DNA from: Defluviitaleaceae bacterium
Lineage (GTDB): Bacteria > Bacillota > Clostridia > Lachnospirales > WQUN01
Assembly (NCBI GenBank): GCA_009786535.1
Contig: WQRX01000011.1
Coordinates: 32,721-67,737, forward strand
Direction: 5' to 3'
Length of the DNA: 35,017 bases
Within the stretch, counting starts at the first letter, position 1, and every line of letters starts with the position of its first letter. This document shows, one piece after another, positions 23,671-31,920 of this stretch. Position numbers and translations under genes: made by a program. The notes under the pieces are model-generated. The model saw nothing but the letters and a program-made list of their open reading frames with translations. It ran no database searches and had not been told where the DNA came from.

Positions 23671-24166
23671 TTACCCTACCTTATCGTAAAGGGTGAACAA
23701 TTCGCCTGTGTGTATAACCGTGAGGTCAATTGCGCGGTAAATAATATCCAATAGGGTTTGAATGTCCTCTACGCGGGAGGGTATGCGGTACACCGTATCG
23801 GCGATTGCGCCGACGGATAAACCAAAATCGGCCGCGATTTTTTGAATTACATCGGCGGCGGTCATATCTTCATATACATAGGTTTCGCTATTAATTTTTA
23901 TTATTAATAATTTGGTCGTGGCATTTTATTTCAATAAAATTATTTTCTTTGTTGCCCTGTTTAAGGACATATCCTTTAAACATAATTTCCCCGTCTAGGG
24001 TATGAACGGCGGTGTCACCTTCGTTGATTTCAATTTCTTCGTCGTATAAAATAGTAAAAACCAGTTTGCCCGCGCCCCTGCGCTGGGTGGTGATTCTTAT
24101 TTCACCTTCGCACAACTCAGTTATATCTTGGTTGTTCACTGTTAAGGTATATTTAACGCTTACCAT
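23671..24166 (-). pseudogene. XkdQ-like phage tail protein, frameshifted and truncated
   Basis: From ATG 24166 the minus strand reads an XkdQ/YqbQ-type N-terminus (RITTQRRGAGKLVFTILYD). A two-base shift at about 23890 is needed to pass from NNKN into SETYVYEDMTAADVIQKIAADFG, the conserved centre, and the frame stops after ELFTLYDKVG at 23671. The C-terminal half of the usual 300-odd residues is missing, and the following bases (about 23604-23665) look like the tail end of a different baseplate gene, so an internal deletion is likely. Confidence 0.75.
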
Positions 24167-24176
24167 TTACCATACC

Positions 24177-24209
24177 GCCTGTACAGACGCTGGCTTATTT
24201 GACGCTTAC
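24177..24209. repeat. Half copy of the palindrome found at 14498-14545
   Basis: GCCTGTACAGACGCTGGCTTATTTGACGCTTAC contains the central CTGTACAG and the right arm of the palindrome. Its last 20 bases are the exact reverse complement of 14497-14516. It sits just outside the phage remnant and marks the right end of the low-GC island. Confidence 0.8.
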
Positions 24210-24265
24210 TAAAACACCACGGAATAAGGGATATAAGTTTATCTAAAACTTTACACGAAAAACAG

Positions 24266-24316
24266 TTGACAAAATGACACCCGTGTCATATGATGGATAT
24301 ATGACACGGGTGTCAT
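24266..24316 (+). promoter_or_regulatory. Autoregulated promoter with two palindromic TetR operators
   Basis: A near-consensus promoter, TTGACA (24266-24271), 17 bases, TATGAT (24289-24294), is overlaid by two palindromes: ATGACACCCGTGTCAT (24274-24289), filling the spacer, and ATGACACGGGTGTCAT (24301-24316), at the expected transcript start. The two are also inverted copies of each other, centred 27 bp apart. The following TetR gene is the natural binder. Confidence 0.88.
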
Positions 24317-24322
24317 TATTGT

Positions 24323-24952
24323 TTGTACATATTTTTACTCGAGGGGGTAACCATCTTCGCAAAGCCACATTTTGAAAAAAAGCGCGAGGGTAAACAGCGT
24401 CTTATTTTAGACGCGGCACGGCGGGTCTTTTGCCGAAAAGGCTTCCTCGCGGTGAAGATGCAAGACATTATTAACGAATGCGGGATTAGCCGCGGCGGCA
24501 TTTACATTTATTATGCTTCGGTGGATAAGGTGTTCCTTGCGGTGCTGGAGCGGCGTAATAGGGAGGGTATTAGTAAAATCAATGCTTCTGTTGACGCACG
24601 GGAGCCCTTTGTCGCCATGTACGAGGCGTTTATGGCAAAGCAAAAGGAACGTTTAATTAATTTTGAGCATAGTTTATTCCGCGCGTATTGTGAATATATT
24701 TTCTCAAAATCAGTGACAGAGGTCCGCGCATTTAGGGATACCCAGCTGGCGCATTTGCGGGGAAGCGTTGAGGCGATTTTACGCCACGGCGCAAGCCAGG
24801 GCGTATTGCGTAAAGCAGATATTACCCAGCTTGCCGTGCATGTAATTGCCGTAATTGACGGGTTAAGTATACTTGCGCTGGGCGACGCGCTAACCGAGCA
24901 AACGGTCGATGAACAATTTTTAATATTAAAAAAATTGATAATTAATTCATAA
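24323..24952 (+). CDS. TetR/AcrR-family transcriptional regulator
   Basis: The protein of about 200-209 residues has an N-terminal helix-turn-helix (RLILDAARRVFCRKGFLAVKMQDIINECGISRGGIYIYY pattern, about residues 25-65) and an all-helical ligand-binding C-terminus. It is a local repressor; paired operators in its own promoter imply autoregulation and probably control of the phosphonate-type operon starting 13 bases after its stop. The start is uncertain. TTG 24323 has no ribosome site, while GAGGGGG (24341-24347) is placed for initiation at ATC 24353, a rare start codon, which would give IFAKPHFEKK as the N-terminus, close to the usual family length. The helix-turn-helix is intact either way. 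Confidence 0.9.
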   Translation: MYIFLLEGVTIFAKPHFEKKREGKQRLILDAARRVFCRKGFLAVKMQDIINECGISRGGIYIYYASVDKVFLAVLERRNREGISKINASVDAREPFVAMYEAFMAKQKERLINFEHSLFRAYCEYIFSKSVTEVRAFRDTQLAHLRGSVEAILRHGASQGVLRKADITQLAVHVIAVIDGLSILALGDALTEQTVDEQFLILKKLIINS

Positions 24953-24965
24953 AGGAGATTTGGAA

Positions 24966-25856
24966 ATGTTTAAAAAAGTATTTTTAATGGTTTTGTTACT
25001 GGGGGCTTTATTAGGATTTACCGCATGTGGGGACGATGGGGATACAACCCCAATCCGCATTGGGCTAACGATTGACGACTCTAACCGTGCGGCGGGGGAA
25101 GCGGCAAGCCGCGCACTGGCACAGGCGATGGAAGAGTTCCTTGGCATTCCCGTGGTCGCATATTTGGATATTTCTTACCAAGCGGGCACAGAGGCGATGC
25201 GCGGCGGGCATTTGGACATTATGCTGGTTTCCGCCTTCAATTATATACACACCTCTTCGGTGGTAGATGTGGAAATGCTGGTTTCGCTGCCCATTCGCGA
25301 AGGCACGGTAAATAATTCCGTTTTTATTACCCGCGCGGATAGGCATGATATTAATGCGCTGGAAGATTTGCAGGGCAAAACCATGGCGTTTGTTAGCGCT
25401 ACAAGCACGTCGGGCTTTATTTTCCCCGTGTATCATTTGACCAGCGAATTGGCGCTTGACCCCGACTTAATTACCCATAGCGGGTATTTTTTTGACACGG
25501 TAAATTTTTCGGGCGGGCATGAGCATAATATTTTTGGTGTAGAAATGGGCGATTTTGACGCCGCCGCCATTGGGGGTATGTTTATCGAAAATATGGAAGA
25601 ACGCGGGCTGATTAATTCCGCCGATTTTAAAATCATTGCAGCAACCGAGCCCGTACCCAACCCCGCATATATTATCAGAAGCGAACTTGACAGTGCCCTC
25701 ATTGCAAATATACGCGACTTTTTCCTGCAGTTTGACCAAAGCGCGTACTTTGCGGAAAACTGGGGCGATGGGTCTATCCGCTTTACTGCGCCCGATTTAG
25801 GGGGCTTTGCCTATGTGCGCTCGGTGGTAAATGCGCTTGGGTTAAACGTAAACTAA
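24966..25856 (+). CDS. phnD: Phosphonate-type substrate-binding lipoprotein (PhnD-like)
   Basis: The 296-residue lipoprotein has a lipobox ending FTAC (Cys about residue 21) and a PhnD/TauA-like binding fold. IRIGLTIDDSN opens the first strand, ISYQAGTEAMRGGHLDIMLVSAFNY carries the ligand-pocket Ser/Tyr region, and GKTMAFVSATSTSGF matches the usual SxTSxSG loop. It would deliver phosphonate, phosphite or a related oxyanion to PhnE. ATG 24966 is eight bases behind AAAGGAG. Its TAA overlaps the ATG of phnC (TAATG), so the genes are translationally coupled. The ligand cannot be told from the sequence, and no C-P lyase genes are present in the window. Confidence 0.88.
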   Translation: MFKKVFLMVLLLGALLGFTACGDDGDTTPIRIGLTIDDSNRAAGEAASRALAQAMEEFLGIPVVAYLDISYQAGTEAMRGGHLDIMLVSAFNYIHTSSVVDVEMLVSLPIREGTVNNSVFITRADRHDINALEDLQGKTMAFVSATSTSGFIFPVYHLTSELALDPDLITHSGYFFDTVNFSGGHEHNIFGVEMGDFDAAAIGGMFIENMEERGLINSADFKIIAATEPVPNPAYIIRSELDSALIANIRDFFLQFDQSAYFAENWGDGSIRFTAPDLGGFAYVRSVVNALGLNVN

Positions 25857-26599
25857 TGCCGTTGCTTGAGATAAAAAATCTCGTAAAAAACTACACCCGC
25901 CCCGACACGGAAGTGCTTCAAGGGGTTAATCTAACCGTGCAAGCGGGAGAATTTGTGGTTATTATCGGGCCAAGCGGTTCGGGTAAGACGACGCTAATCC
26001 GCTGTATTAACCGCCTAATTTCGCCCACCGCGGGCGAAATTTACTTCGAAGGCGAGCCTACGGGCGCATACAGGGGCGCAAGGTTGCGCAAATTGCGCAC
26101 GCAAATTGGCATGATTTTTCAAGATTATAATCTAATTTACCGCAGCAATGTAATGCAAAATGTACTGCACGGGCGGCTTGGGCATATGAATTTTTTGCGC
26201 AGTGCGCTGGGCTTGTATACGCAAGAGGATTTGCAAGCGGCACAGGATTTACTGGTTGCTGTGGGTTTAGAAGATTTTATGCACAATAAAGCAGGCACCC
26301 TTTCGGGCGGGCAAATGCAGCGTGTGGGCATATGCCGCGCCATGATGCAAAGCCCCAAGTTATTACTCGCAGATGAACCCATATCTTCGTTAGACCCTGC
26401 AAGCGCGCGCATTATACTGGACCAAATAAAAATGCTTACCACGGCGCGGGGGCTAACGGGCATAATTAACCTGCACCAAGTGGATTTTGCCAAGGCATAC
26501 GCAAGCCGTATTATTGGTCTGCGCCTTGGCAAAATCGTTTTTGATGGCAAGCCCGGTGATTTAACCGAAGAAATGGTAGACCATATTTATGTACGATAA
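25856..26599 (+). CDS. phnC: Phosphonate-type ABC transporter ATPase (PhnC)
   Basis: The 247-residue ATPase has Walker A GPSGSGKT (38-45), a Q-loop at MIFQDYNL, the signature LSGGQMQRVGICRA, Walker B LLLADEPISSLDP and a His switch in NLHQVDFA. Length and insert pattern (RSNVMQNVLHGRLGH) are those of PhnC proteins. It powers import by the fused permease encoded next. Its start overlaps the stop of phnD by one base and its end overlaps phnE by 11 bases, indicating one operon under the TetR-controlled promoter or read-through from it. Confidence 0.95.
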   Translation: MPLLEIKNLVKNYTRPDTEVLQGVNLTVQAGEFVVIIGPSGSGKTTLIRCINRLISPTAGEIYFEGEPTGAYRGARLRKLRTQIGMIFQDYNLIYRSNVMQNVLHGRLGHMNFLRSALGLYTQEDLQAAQDLLVAVGLEDFMHNKAGTLSGGQMQRVGICRAMMQSPKLLLADEPISSLDPASARIILDQIKMLTTARGLTGIINLHQVDFAKAYASRIIGLRLGKIVFDGKPGDLTEEMVDHIYVR

Positions 26600-28118
26600 A
26601 CAAGCCCGCATAAAGCTGTGGGGCAATATACTCTTTATTGCCGCCATTGTTGTTGTGTGCTTTTTTTATTTGCAACTAGACGCTGTACGTATTTTTACCG
26701 CAGCGCCTACCTTTGTTAGCTACATTGCGGTTAATTTTTTTCCGCCTTCCATGGTGCATGTGCGCATATATATAGAGGCAGTATTACACACAGTCGCGTT
26801 TGCGGTGGTAAGTGTTTTTATTTCCATGGTTTTATCATTTATTTTTGCATTATTAATGTCGGAAGCCATTGTACCAAACGCGTTTGCGCGGGCGGTTGTA
26901 CGGTTTTTTGTTGCCTTCCTGCGCAATATTCCCGTAATTATTTGGGCGTCGTTAATGGTGATGATTTTTGGCATAGGAAGCATGGTGGGCTTAATTGCGC
27001 TGGTGCTTGCGACAACGGGCTTCCTTTCGCGTTCCTATGCCGAGAGCATACAGGAAATTGCCGCCAAAAAACTTGAACCCCTGCGCGCAAGCGGTACAGG
27101 CAAAATTGCGATGATACGTCACGGCTTGCTCCCGGAATTTACCCCCGCGTGGATAAACTGGACACTGTTTGCATTTGAATTGAATATCCGCGCGTCGGCG
27201 GTATTGGGCATGGTGGGTGCGGGGGGTATGGGCGTTATTATTCAAACGCAACTAAGCCTGCGCCGTTTTAACGAAGTCGCTGCCATGGTGCTTATGCTTG
27301 TTGCAATTGTGCTTATTACGGAGTTTGCGGCGGGCTTTATCCGCAAGCGGCTGATGGGGGATAGTGCAATAGCTTCAAGCGGTGCAACGGCGGCAGGAAT
27401 AATTATTATTTTTTTATTTTGTTTACAATATTTAAATCTTGATATACATAGATTTGTAAACCGCCTTTCCCGCGCGCCGCGTATTTTACGTTTGCTTGCG
27501 GATATTAATTCAGACATGATTATGCCCGGCTTGCGCGGGTTTGCGGCTTCCTTTGCTATGGGGGCGGTGGGCTTGGTGTTCGGCGGGTTGCTTGCACTGG
27601 TGCTTGCCTTTCTTGCTGCGGAAAATATTGCGCCGTGCAAGCCGCTTTCCTACGCGATAAAAATGTTTGTAAGCGTTGTACGCGCTGTGCCTTCCTTGAT
27701 ATTTATTTTAATGATTGTCGCCGCAATTGGGCTTGGGCATAACGCAGGGGTGGTGGGGCTAATTTTATCGTCTATGGGGTATTTAACCAAGGCATTTATC
27801 GCTACTATAGAGGAGCAGCCCCGCGGAATTATTACATCTATGCGGGCTACTGGCGCAAGCTGGGGGCAAATTGTGGTGCATGGGCTGCTGCCCGCCGTGC
27901 TTACGGGCTTCCTTGCGTGGGTTGCAATTCGGCTGGAAACGTCCGTAGCCGAATCCGTTTCCCTTGGCGTGGTGGGGGCGGGGGGTATTGGCACGCTTTT
28001 ATCCCGTGCAATACGTACATTTGATTATCCATCCGTTACCGTTTTAATAATTATTATTTTTGGGTGTATGTTTTTCTTGGAAATGATGGTAACATGGGTG
28101 CGGAGGCGATTTATATGA
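26589..28118 (+). CDS. phnE: Fused double permease, PhnE-PhnE
   Basis: The 509-residue membrane protein contains two tandem PhnE-type permease domains of about 250 residues. Each ends with the ATPase-docking loop pattern: SIQEIAAKKLEPLRASGTGK in the first, TIEEQPRGIITSMRATGASW in the second, each followed by VGAGGMGV or VGAGGIGT near its end. Normally two PhnE chains pair; here both halves are on one chain, so the channel can form as an internal pseudo-dimer. Such fusions are known in some Bacillota. The gene overlaps phnC by 11 bases and the HD gene by four (ATGA). No frameshift or stop separates the halves. Confidence 0.92.
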   Translation: MYDKQARIKLWGNILFIAAIVVVCFFYLQLDAVRIFTAAPTFVSYIAVNFFPPSMVHVRIYIEAVLHTVAFAVVSVFISMVLSFIFALLMSEAIVPNAFARAVVRFFVAFLRNIPVIIWASLMVMIFGIGSMVGLIALVLATTGFLSRSYAESIQEIAAKKLEPLRASGTGKIAMIRHGLLPEFTPAWINWTLFAFELNIRASAVLGMVGAGGMGVIIQTQLSLRRFNEVAAMVLMLVAIVLITEFAAGFIRKRLMGDSAIASSGATAAGIIIIFLFCLQYLNLDIHRFVNRLSRAPRILRLLADINSDMIMPGLRGFAASFAMGAVGLVFGGLLALVLAFLAAENIAPCKPLSYAIKMFVSVVRAVPSLIFILMIVAAIGLGHNAGVVGLILSSMGYLTKAFIATIEEQPRGIITSMRATGASWGQIVVHGLLPAVLTGFLAWVAIRLETSVAESVSLGVVGAGGIGTLLSRAIRTFDYPSVTVLIIIIFGCMFFLEMMVTWVRRRFI

Positions 28119-28765
28119 ATACATATAAACAATTGCGCAACAATGTTGACGTAAACCGAATTCTTGATACGGTGAATGTGATGTACCGCGATACGCTGTG
28201 GGTATGCCACGGGCGCACGCATATTATGTTTGTGCTGGACGCAGTTGAAACCATTCTCAGAGGGCTTGAATACGATGCCCGTACCATTGAGCTTGGAAAA
28301 ATTGCGGCATTATTACACGATGTGGGAAATATTGCAGGGCGGTGGGAACACGCGCGTAAAAGCGCGGGGCTTGCCGCCGTTTTTTTGGACGAAACCGACG
28401 ACCTAACGCCGGAGGAAAAGCGTACTGTTTTGCAAGCAATTGAAGAACATTCCGGCGGGTGTCCCATTACCAGCGTAATAAGCGCTGCGGTAATTATTGC
28501 GGATAAGGCAGACGCTTCGCAAAAGCGGCAATTATTTGTGCGCGAGCATGATGCCGCCAACCTTAACGACCGCGAAATAGAAGATATTCATATTCAAATA
28601 CGCGACAAGCGCATTGAAATTTGCTTCGACGTAACAGACAAATTTAACGAGGATTTGCTCTTCGATAAATACGAAAAAGGCTACAAGATGCCTAAAGAAG
28701 CCGCCGAATATTTGGGCTGCACCTGCCATTTTATTATTAACGGCAAAGAAAAGAGTTTCGCATAA
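28115..28765 (+). CDS. HD-domain phosphohydrolase
   Basis: The 216-residue cytoplasmic protein has the metal-binding pattern of HD hydrolases: His32/His36 in CHGRTH, the HD pair in LLHDVGN (68-69), a later EEHSGG and IIADKADAS. The HD family cleaves phosphate esters of nucleotides and similar compounds. ATG 28115 overlaps the phnE stop (ATGA) behind GGAGG, so it is part of the transporter operon. That makes a role in processing the imported phosphorus compound, or in signalling about it, plausible. PhnZ, an HD-type oxygenase acting on phosphonates, is a precedent for an HD fold in this pathway, but the residues here look like ordinary hydrolases. Confidence 0.8.
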   Translation: MNTYKQLRNNVDVNRILDTVNVMYRDTLWVCHGRTHIMFVLDAVETILRGLEYDARTIELGKIAALLHDVGNIAGRWEHARKSAGLAAVFLDETDDLTPEEKRTVLQAIEEHSGGCPITSVISAAVIIADKADASQKRQLFVREHDAANLNDREIEDIHIQIRDKRIEICFDVTDKFNEDLLFDKYEKGYKMPKEAAEYLGCTCHFIINGKEKSFA

Positions 28766-29439
28766 TGAAGCGGTTTTTCCTGTTATGCGGCGTTTTATTA
28801 ATTGCGCTGGTAATGGTTAATGCAATAGGGTTTTTAGTGCATCGCACTACTTTTATTGACGGTGAAAGGGTACGGATACGGGAAATTCAACGCGATGGGG
28901 TAACGATACGTTTTCGCGGTTTTTTAGGCATAGACGGTAATTTGCGCGTTAGCCCACCCCTATTTTTGTACGAGGGCGGGGGTGCCGGAATGGTGGCAGA
29001 CCGTTCCGTTCCCGGCCGCCGTACGTATACATTGTGGCATTTTCTTGCTTCATCCGATGGAGAACCCCTCACAGACGCGACATGGGTGTCCTTATATGGC
29101 GCGTCAAGACAATGGACATCTGAAAGAGGGGGTACGCCCGTACCCCATCCCGAAGGCGCGGTCACATGGCAGGAACAAGCCCTTTTTGAATGGGCGCTTG
29201 CCGGCTACGCGGAAAACCGTACCTTCGTGTGGTATTTCCACAATATTGTGCTTGGGGCGGCATTTTTGTTGCTTGGCGCAGCGTTGATGATTTTTCCGGA
29301 AACCTTCCAACGCTGGGGTGCAAATTTTAACGTTAACGGCGATTATACCGAGCCAAAAAGTATTAATAAGATGTGGTTTCAAGTCGTGGGCGGTGTAGTA
29401 ATCGTGCTAGTTTTTATATTACATTTTATTTTCCTGTAG
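28765..29439 (+). CDS. Membrane protein with DUF6199-like C-terminus
   Basis: The 224-residue protein has an N-terminal membrane helix (about 4-24), an external domain of about 130 residues rich in Trp and Arg, and two further helices (about 160-178 and 203-223). The connecting segment FNVNGDYTEPKSINKMWFQVVGG resembles the DUF6199 ending found on small Bacillota membrane proteins. No catalytic motif is visible. Its ATG overlaps the HD gene's stop (TAATG), so it is the last tightly coupled member of the phn-type operon, and a link to the transporter is inferred from that alone. Confidence 0.65.
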   Translation: MKRFFLLCGVLLIALVMVNAIGFLVHRTTFIDGERVRIREIQRDGVTIRFRGFLGIDGNLRVSPPLFLYEGGGAGMVADRSVPGRRTYTLWHFLASSDGEPLTDATWVSLYGASRQWTSERGGTPVPHPEGAVTWQEQALFEWALAGYAENRTFVWYFHNIVLGAAFLLLGAALMIFPETFQRWGANFNVNGDYTEPKSINKMWFQVVGGVVIVLVFILHFIFL

Positions 29440-29475
29440 GAGCAATGCAAAACTAAATAAACAGGAGGCTTGCAA

Positions 29476-30447
29476 ATGGTACGTATTCTTATGCTTTCCA
29501 AGTGGCATGTACATGCCGATGGGTATGCAAAGTTTATCCAAGCCCAGCCCGACGCACAAATTACCTGCGTATGGGACGAGGATTTGCCCCGCGGCGAAGC
29601 GTGGGCGGGTGAGCTTGGCGCGGCATTTGAACCCAATCTGCATAAGGCACTTGCCCGCGAGGACGTAGATGCCGTAATTGTAGACACGCCCACCACGGTA
29701 CACCGCGCAATAATCGTCGCCGCTGCCGAAGCGGGCAAGCACATTTTTACCGAAAAGGCGCTGGCAACTACCACGGCAGACGCAAACGTAATTGCCGATG
29801 CGGTCGCAAAAGCGGGGGTAAAATTCTGTATTTCCTACCCGCATCTAACTAATCCGTTGTACGCACTGTGCAAACAACTCATCGACGCGGGCGAATTGGG
29901 TAAAATCCATTATCTGCGGTTCCGCAACGCGCATAACGGCGCCCTTGCCAACTGGCTGCCCCCGCATTGGTATGATATGGAAGCCACAGGCGGCGGCGCG
30001 ATGATGGATTTAGGCTGTCACCCCATGTACGTTGCGCCCTATTTATTGGGCAAGCCCCGCCGCGTTGCGTCTGTTTTTAACCGCACTCACGCCCCCGCAG
30101 GCGACGATAACGCCGTAAGCGTGGTGGAATTTGAAAACAATGCCATTGCTGTATTGGAAACGTCCTTCATTTCGCCCTTTGACGCAAATTGCTTCGAACT
30201 GCTGGGCACGGAAGGCGCGGTAATTTCCGCAGCGGGCGAAGTGAAAATCCGCACCAAAGGTAACAACAAAGAATGGCGCACGCCCTCAACTATGCCCGAA
30301 AAAGGTGTTGAACCGCTACGTATGTGGCTGGACGGGATTATTAAAGATACGCCGATTTTATTTGACATGCCCATGGCGCTGATGCTTACGGAAATGTTAG
30401 AAAATGCGTATAAGTCGGACGGAACGCAAGAGATTACAAAAATATAA
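29476..30447 (+). CDS. Gfo/Idh/MocA-family oxidoreductase
   Basis: The 323-residue protein has an N-terminal Rossmann-like domain and a C-terminal alpha/beta domain with GGGAMMDLGCHPMY, the family's conserved active-site segment. The family oxidises or reduces sugars and related polyols with NAD(P). Two oddities: the glycine-rich nucleotide motif expected in residues 5-12 is replaced by LSKWHVHADG, and the usual EKP motif reads EKA (TEKALATT). Cofactor binding may therefore differ from the norm. ATG 29476 is behind AGGAGG. It is 36 bases after the preceding gene and 12 before tldD, so it may belong to either unit. Confidence 0.85.
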   Translation: MVRILMLSKWHVHADGYAKFIQAQPDAQITCVWDEDLPRGEAWAGELGAAFEPNLHKALAREDVDAVIVDTPTTVHRAIIVAAAEAGKHIFTEKALATTTADANVIADAVAKAGVKFCISYPHLTNPLYALCKQLIDAGELGKIHYLRFRNAHNGALANWLPPHWYDMEATGGGAMMDLGCHPMYVAPYLLGKPRRVASVFNRTHAPAGDDNAVSVVEFENNAIAVLETSFISPFDANCFELLGTEGAVISAAGEVKIRTKGNNKEWRTPSTMPEKGVEPLRMWLDGIIKDTPILFDMPMALMLTEMLENAYKSDGTQEITKI

Positions 30448-30459
30448 AGGAGGTACTAC

Positions 30460-31920
30460 ATGAAAGAGCAATTAACAAAAGCCATGCAGCTGGCGCGGGA
30501 ACTTGGCGCAGACTTTGCAGACATTCGAATGAAGGACATTCGAATGGAAAGCTTGCGTATGGAGGACGGCGCGTTAATGAGCGCGAGCAATAGCCGCAGC
30601 CAAGGCTTTGGTGTGCGGGTGTATGTCGGTGGGGCAATGGGCTTTGCGGCGGGTAGCGATGCGGCAAAAATGGAAGAAGTGGTGCGCGAGGCGTATGCAA
30701 TTGCGCAGGCGAGTAAGACGCTCTTAAACGTTCCCGCACGGCTGGACGAAAAGAAAGCCGCCCAAGGCACGTACAAAACGCCTGTGGAAATTGACCCCTT
30801 TGGTGTGTCGATTTCTGAAAAACTGGCATTGCTTGGCGCGTGCGAAAAAAGCATTCGCGGTGTGTGGGAGGGGCATAATTTTTCCCAACAAATGAAGTTT
30901 AAGACGAGCATGAATATGGACTTCCGCAGCGATGCGGTAATTTTCGCGGATACGGACGGCAGTTACATTGTGCAGGATTTTTGCCAAGGTACGGCGTTTG
31001 TTGGGGCTACCATTATTTCCGACAGCGATACGCAGGAGCGTAGCTATATTAACGTAGTGCGCGGCGGCTTTGAAGGCATAAAAGCCATGGATTTGCCCAA
31101 CAAAGCCCATGGGCTTGCACAGGAAGCGGCGGCAATTATCGAAGCCGAGGACTGCCCAAGCGGTGTGTTTGACGTAATTCTTACACCGCGGCAAATGTTC
31201 CTGCAAATCCATGAAAGCGTGGGACACCCCACCGAGCTTGACCGCGTAATGGGCAGCGAAGCGGCATACGCGGGGCGCAGCTTTATAGAGCCTGCAAATT
31301 TAAAGGAAAAACCCCTTACCTACGGCTCGGAGCAAGTGACCATTGTTGCGGACGCCCATTGCCCGGGTGGGCTGGGTACCTTTGCCTTTGACGACGAGGG
31401 CGTTCCCGCCCAGTGTGTAACGTTAATTGATAAAGGCAAGTTTACAGGCTTCCAAACCTCGCGGGACAATGCTCATGTAATTGGCAAAAATTCCGGCGGG
31501 GCGGGGCTTTCCGATGGGTGGCGCAATTTGCCCTTGGTGCGCATGACAAACATTAATATGCTGCATGGCGATAAAACCATGGACGAGCTGATTGCAGGCA
31601 TCGAATACGGCTTTATTTTTGACGAAAATAAAAGCTGGTCGATAGACGATTTGCGCGTTAATTTCCAATTCGCTTGCGAAATTGCCCATGAAATTAAAAA
31701 CGGCAAGCGTACGGGCAAGGTGTTTAAGAACCCGATTTATTCGGGCAAGACGACGGAATTTTGGGCGAGCTGTGACGGCGTGGGCAATAAGGATACCTGG
31801 GAGTTGGTGGGCGTACCCAATTGCGGTAAAGGCCAGCCCACGCAGATTATGCGCGTGTCCCACGGGTCTTCCCCCTCGCGGTTTAGAAATGTGAAGGTAG
31901 GTGTACAAGATGTTGGATAG
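30460..31920 (+). CDS. tldD: Metalloprotease TldD
   Basis: The 486-residue protein of the TldD/PmbA family contains the zinc motif HESVGH (His251, Glu252, His256) and the Gly-rich C-terminal region typical of TldD. With TldE it forms a heterodimer that degrades unfolded peptides threaded into its cavity. In Escherichia coli the pair removes the leader of microcin B17, a YcaO-modified peptide, and processes CcdA. ATG 30460 lies behind AAAGGAGG. The gene overlaps tldE by 11 bases. Intact length and motif suggest an active enzyme. It could serve the YcaO cluster encoded 9-14 kb to the left, which has no protease of its own. Confidence 0.93.
   Translation: MKEQLTKAMQLARELGADFADIRMKDIRMESLRMEDGALMSASNSRSQGFGVRVYVGGAMGFAAGSDAAKMEEVVREAYAIAQASKTLLNVPARLDEKKAAQGTYKTPVEIDPFGVSISEKLALLGACEKSIRGVWEGHNFSQQMKFKTSMNMDFRSDAVIFADTDGSYIVQDFCQGTAFVGATIISDSDTQERSYINVVRGGFEGIKAMDLPNKAHGLAQEAAAIIEAEDCPSGVFDVILTPRQMFLQIHESVGHPTELDRVMGSEAAYAGRSFIEPANLKEKPLTYGSEQVTIVADAHCPGGLGTFAFDDEGVPAQCVTLIDKGKFTGFQTSRDNAHVIGKNSGGAGLSDGWRNLPLVRMTNINMLHGDKTMDELIAGIEYGFIFDENKSWSIDDLRVNFQFACEIAHEIKNGKRTGKVFKNPIYSGKTTEFWASCDGVGNKDTWELVGVPNCGKGQPTQIMRVSHGSSPSRFRNVKVGVQDVG

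Noticed and set aside
28115..28765. HD protein as PhnZ
   Set aside because: The spacing of His/Asp motifs fits ordinary HD hydrolases; nothing specific to the mixed-valent iron oxygenase could be recognised.
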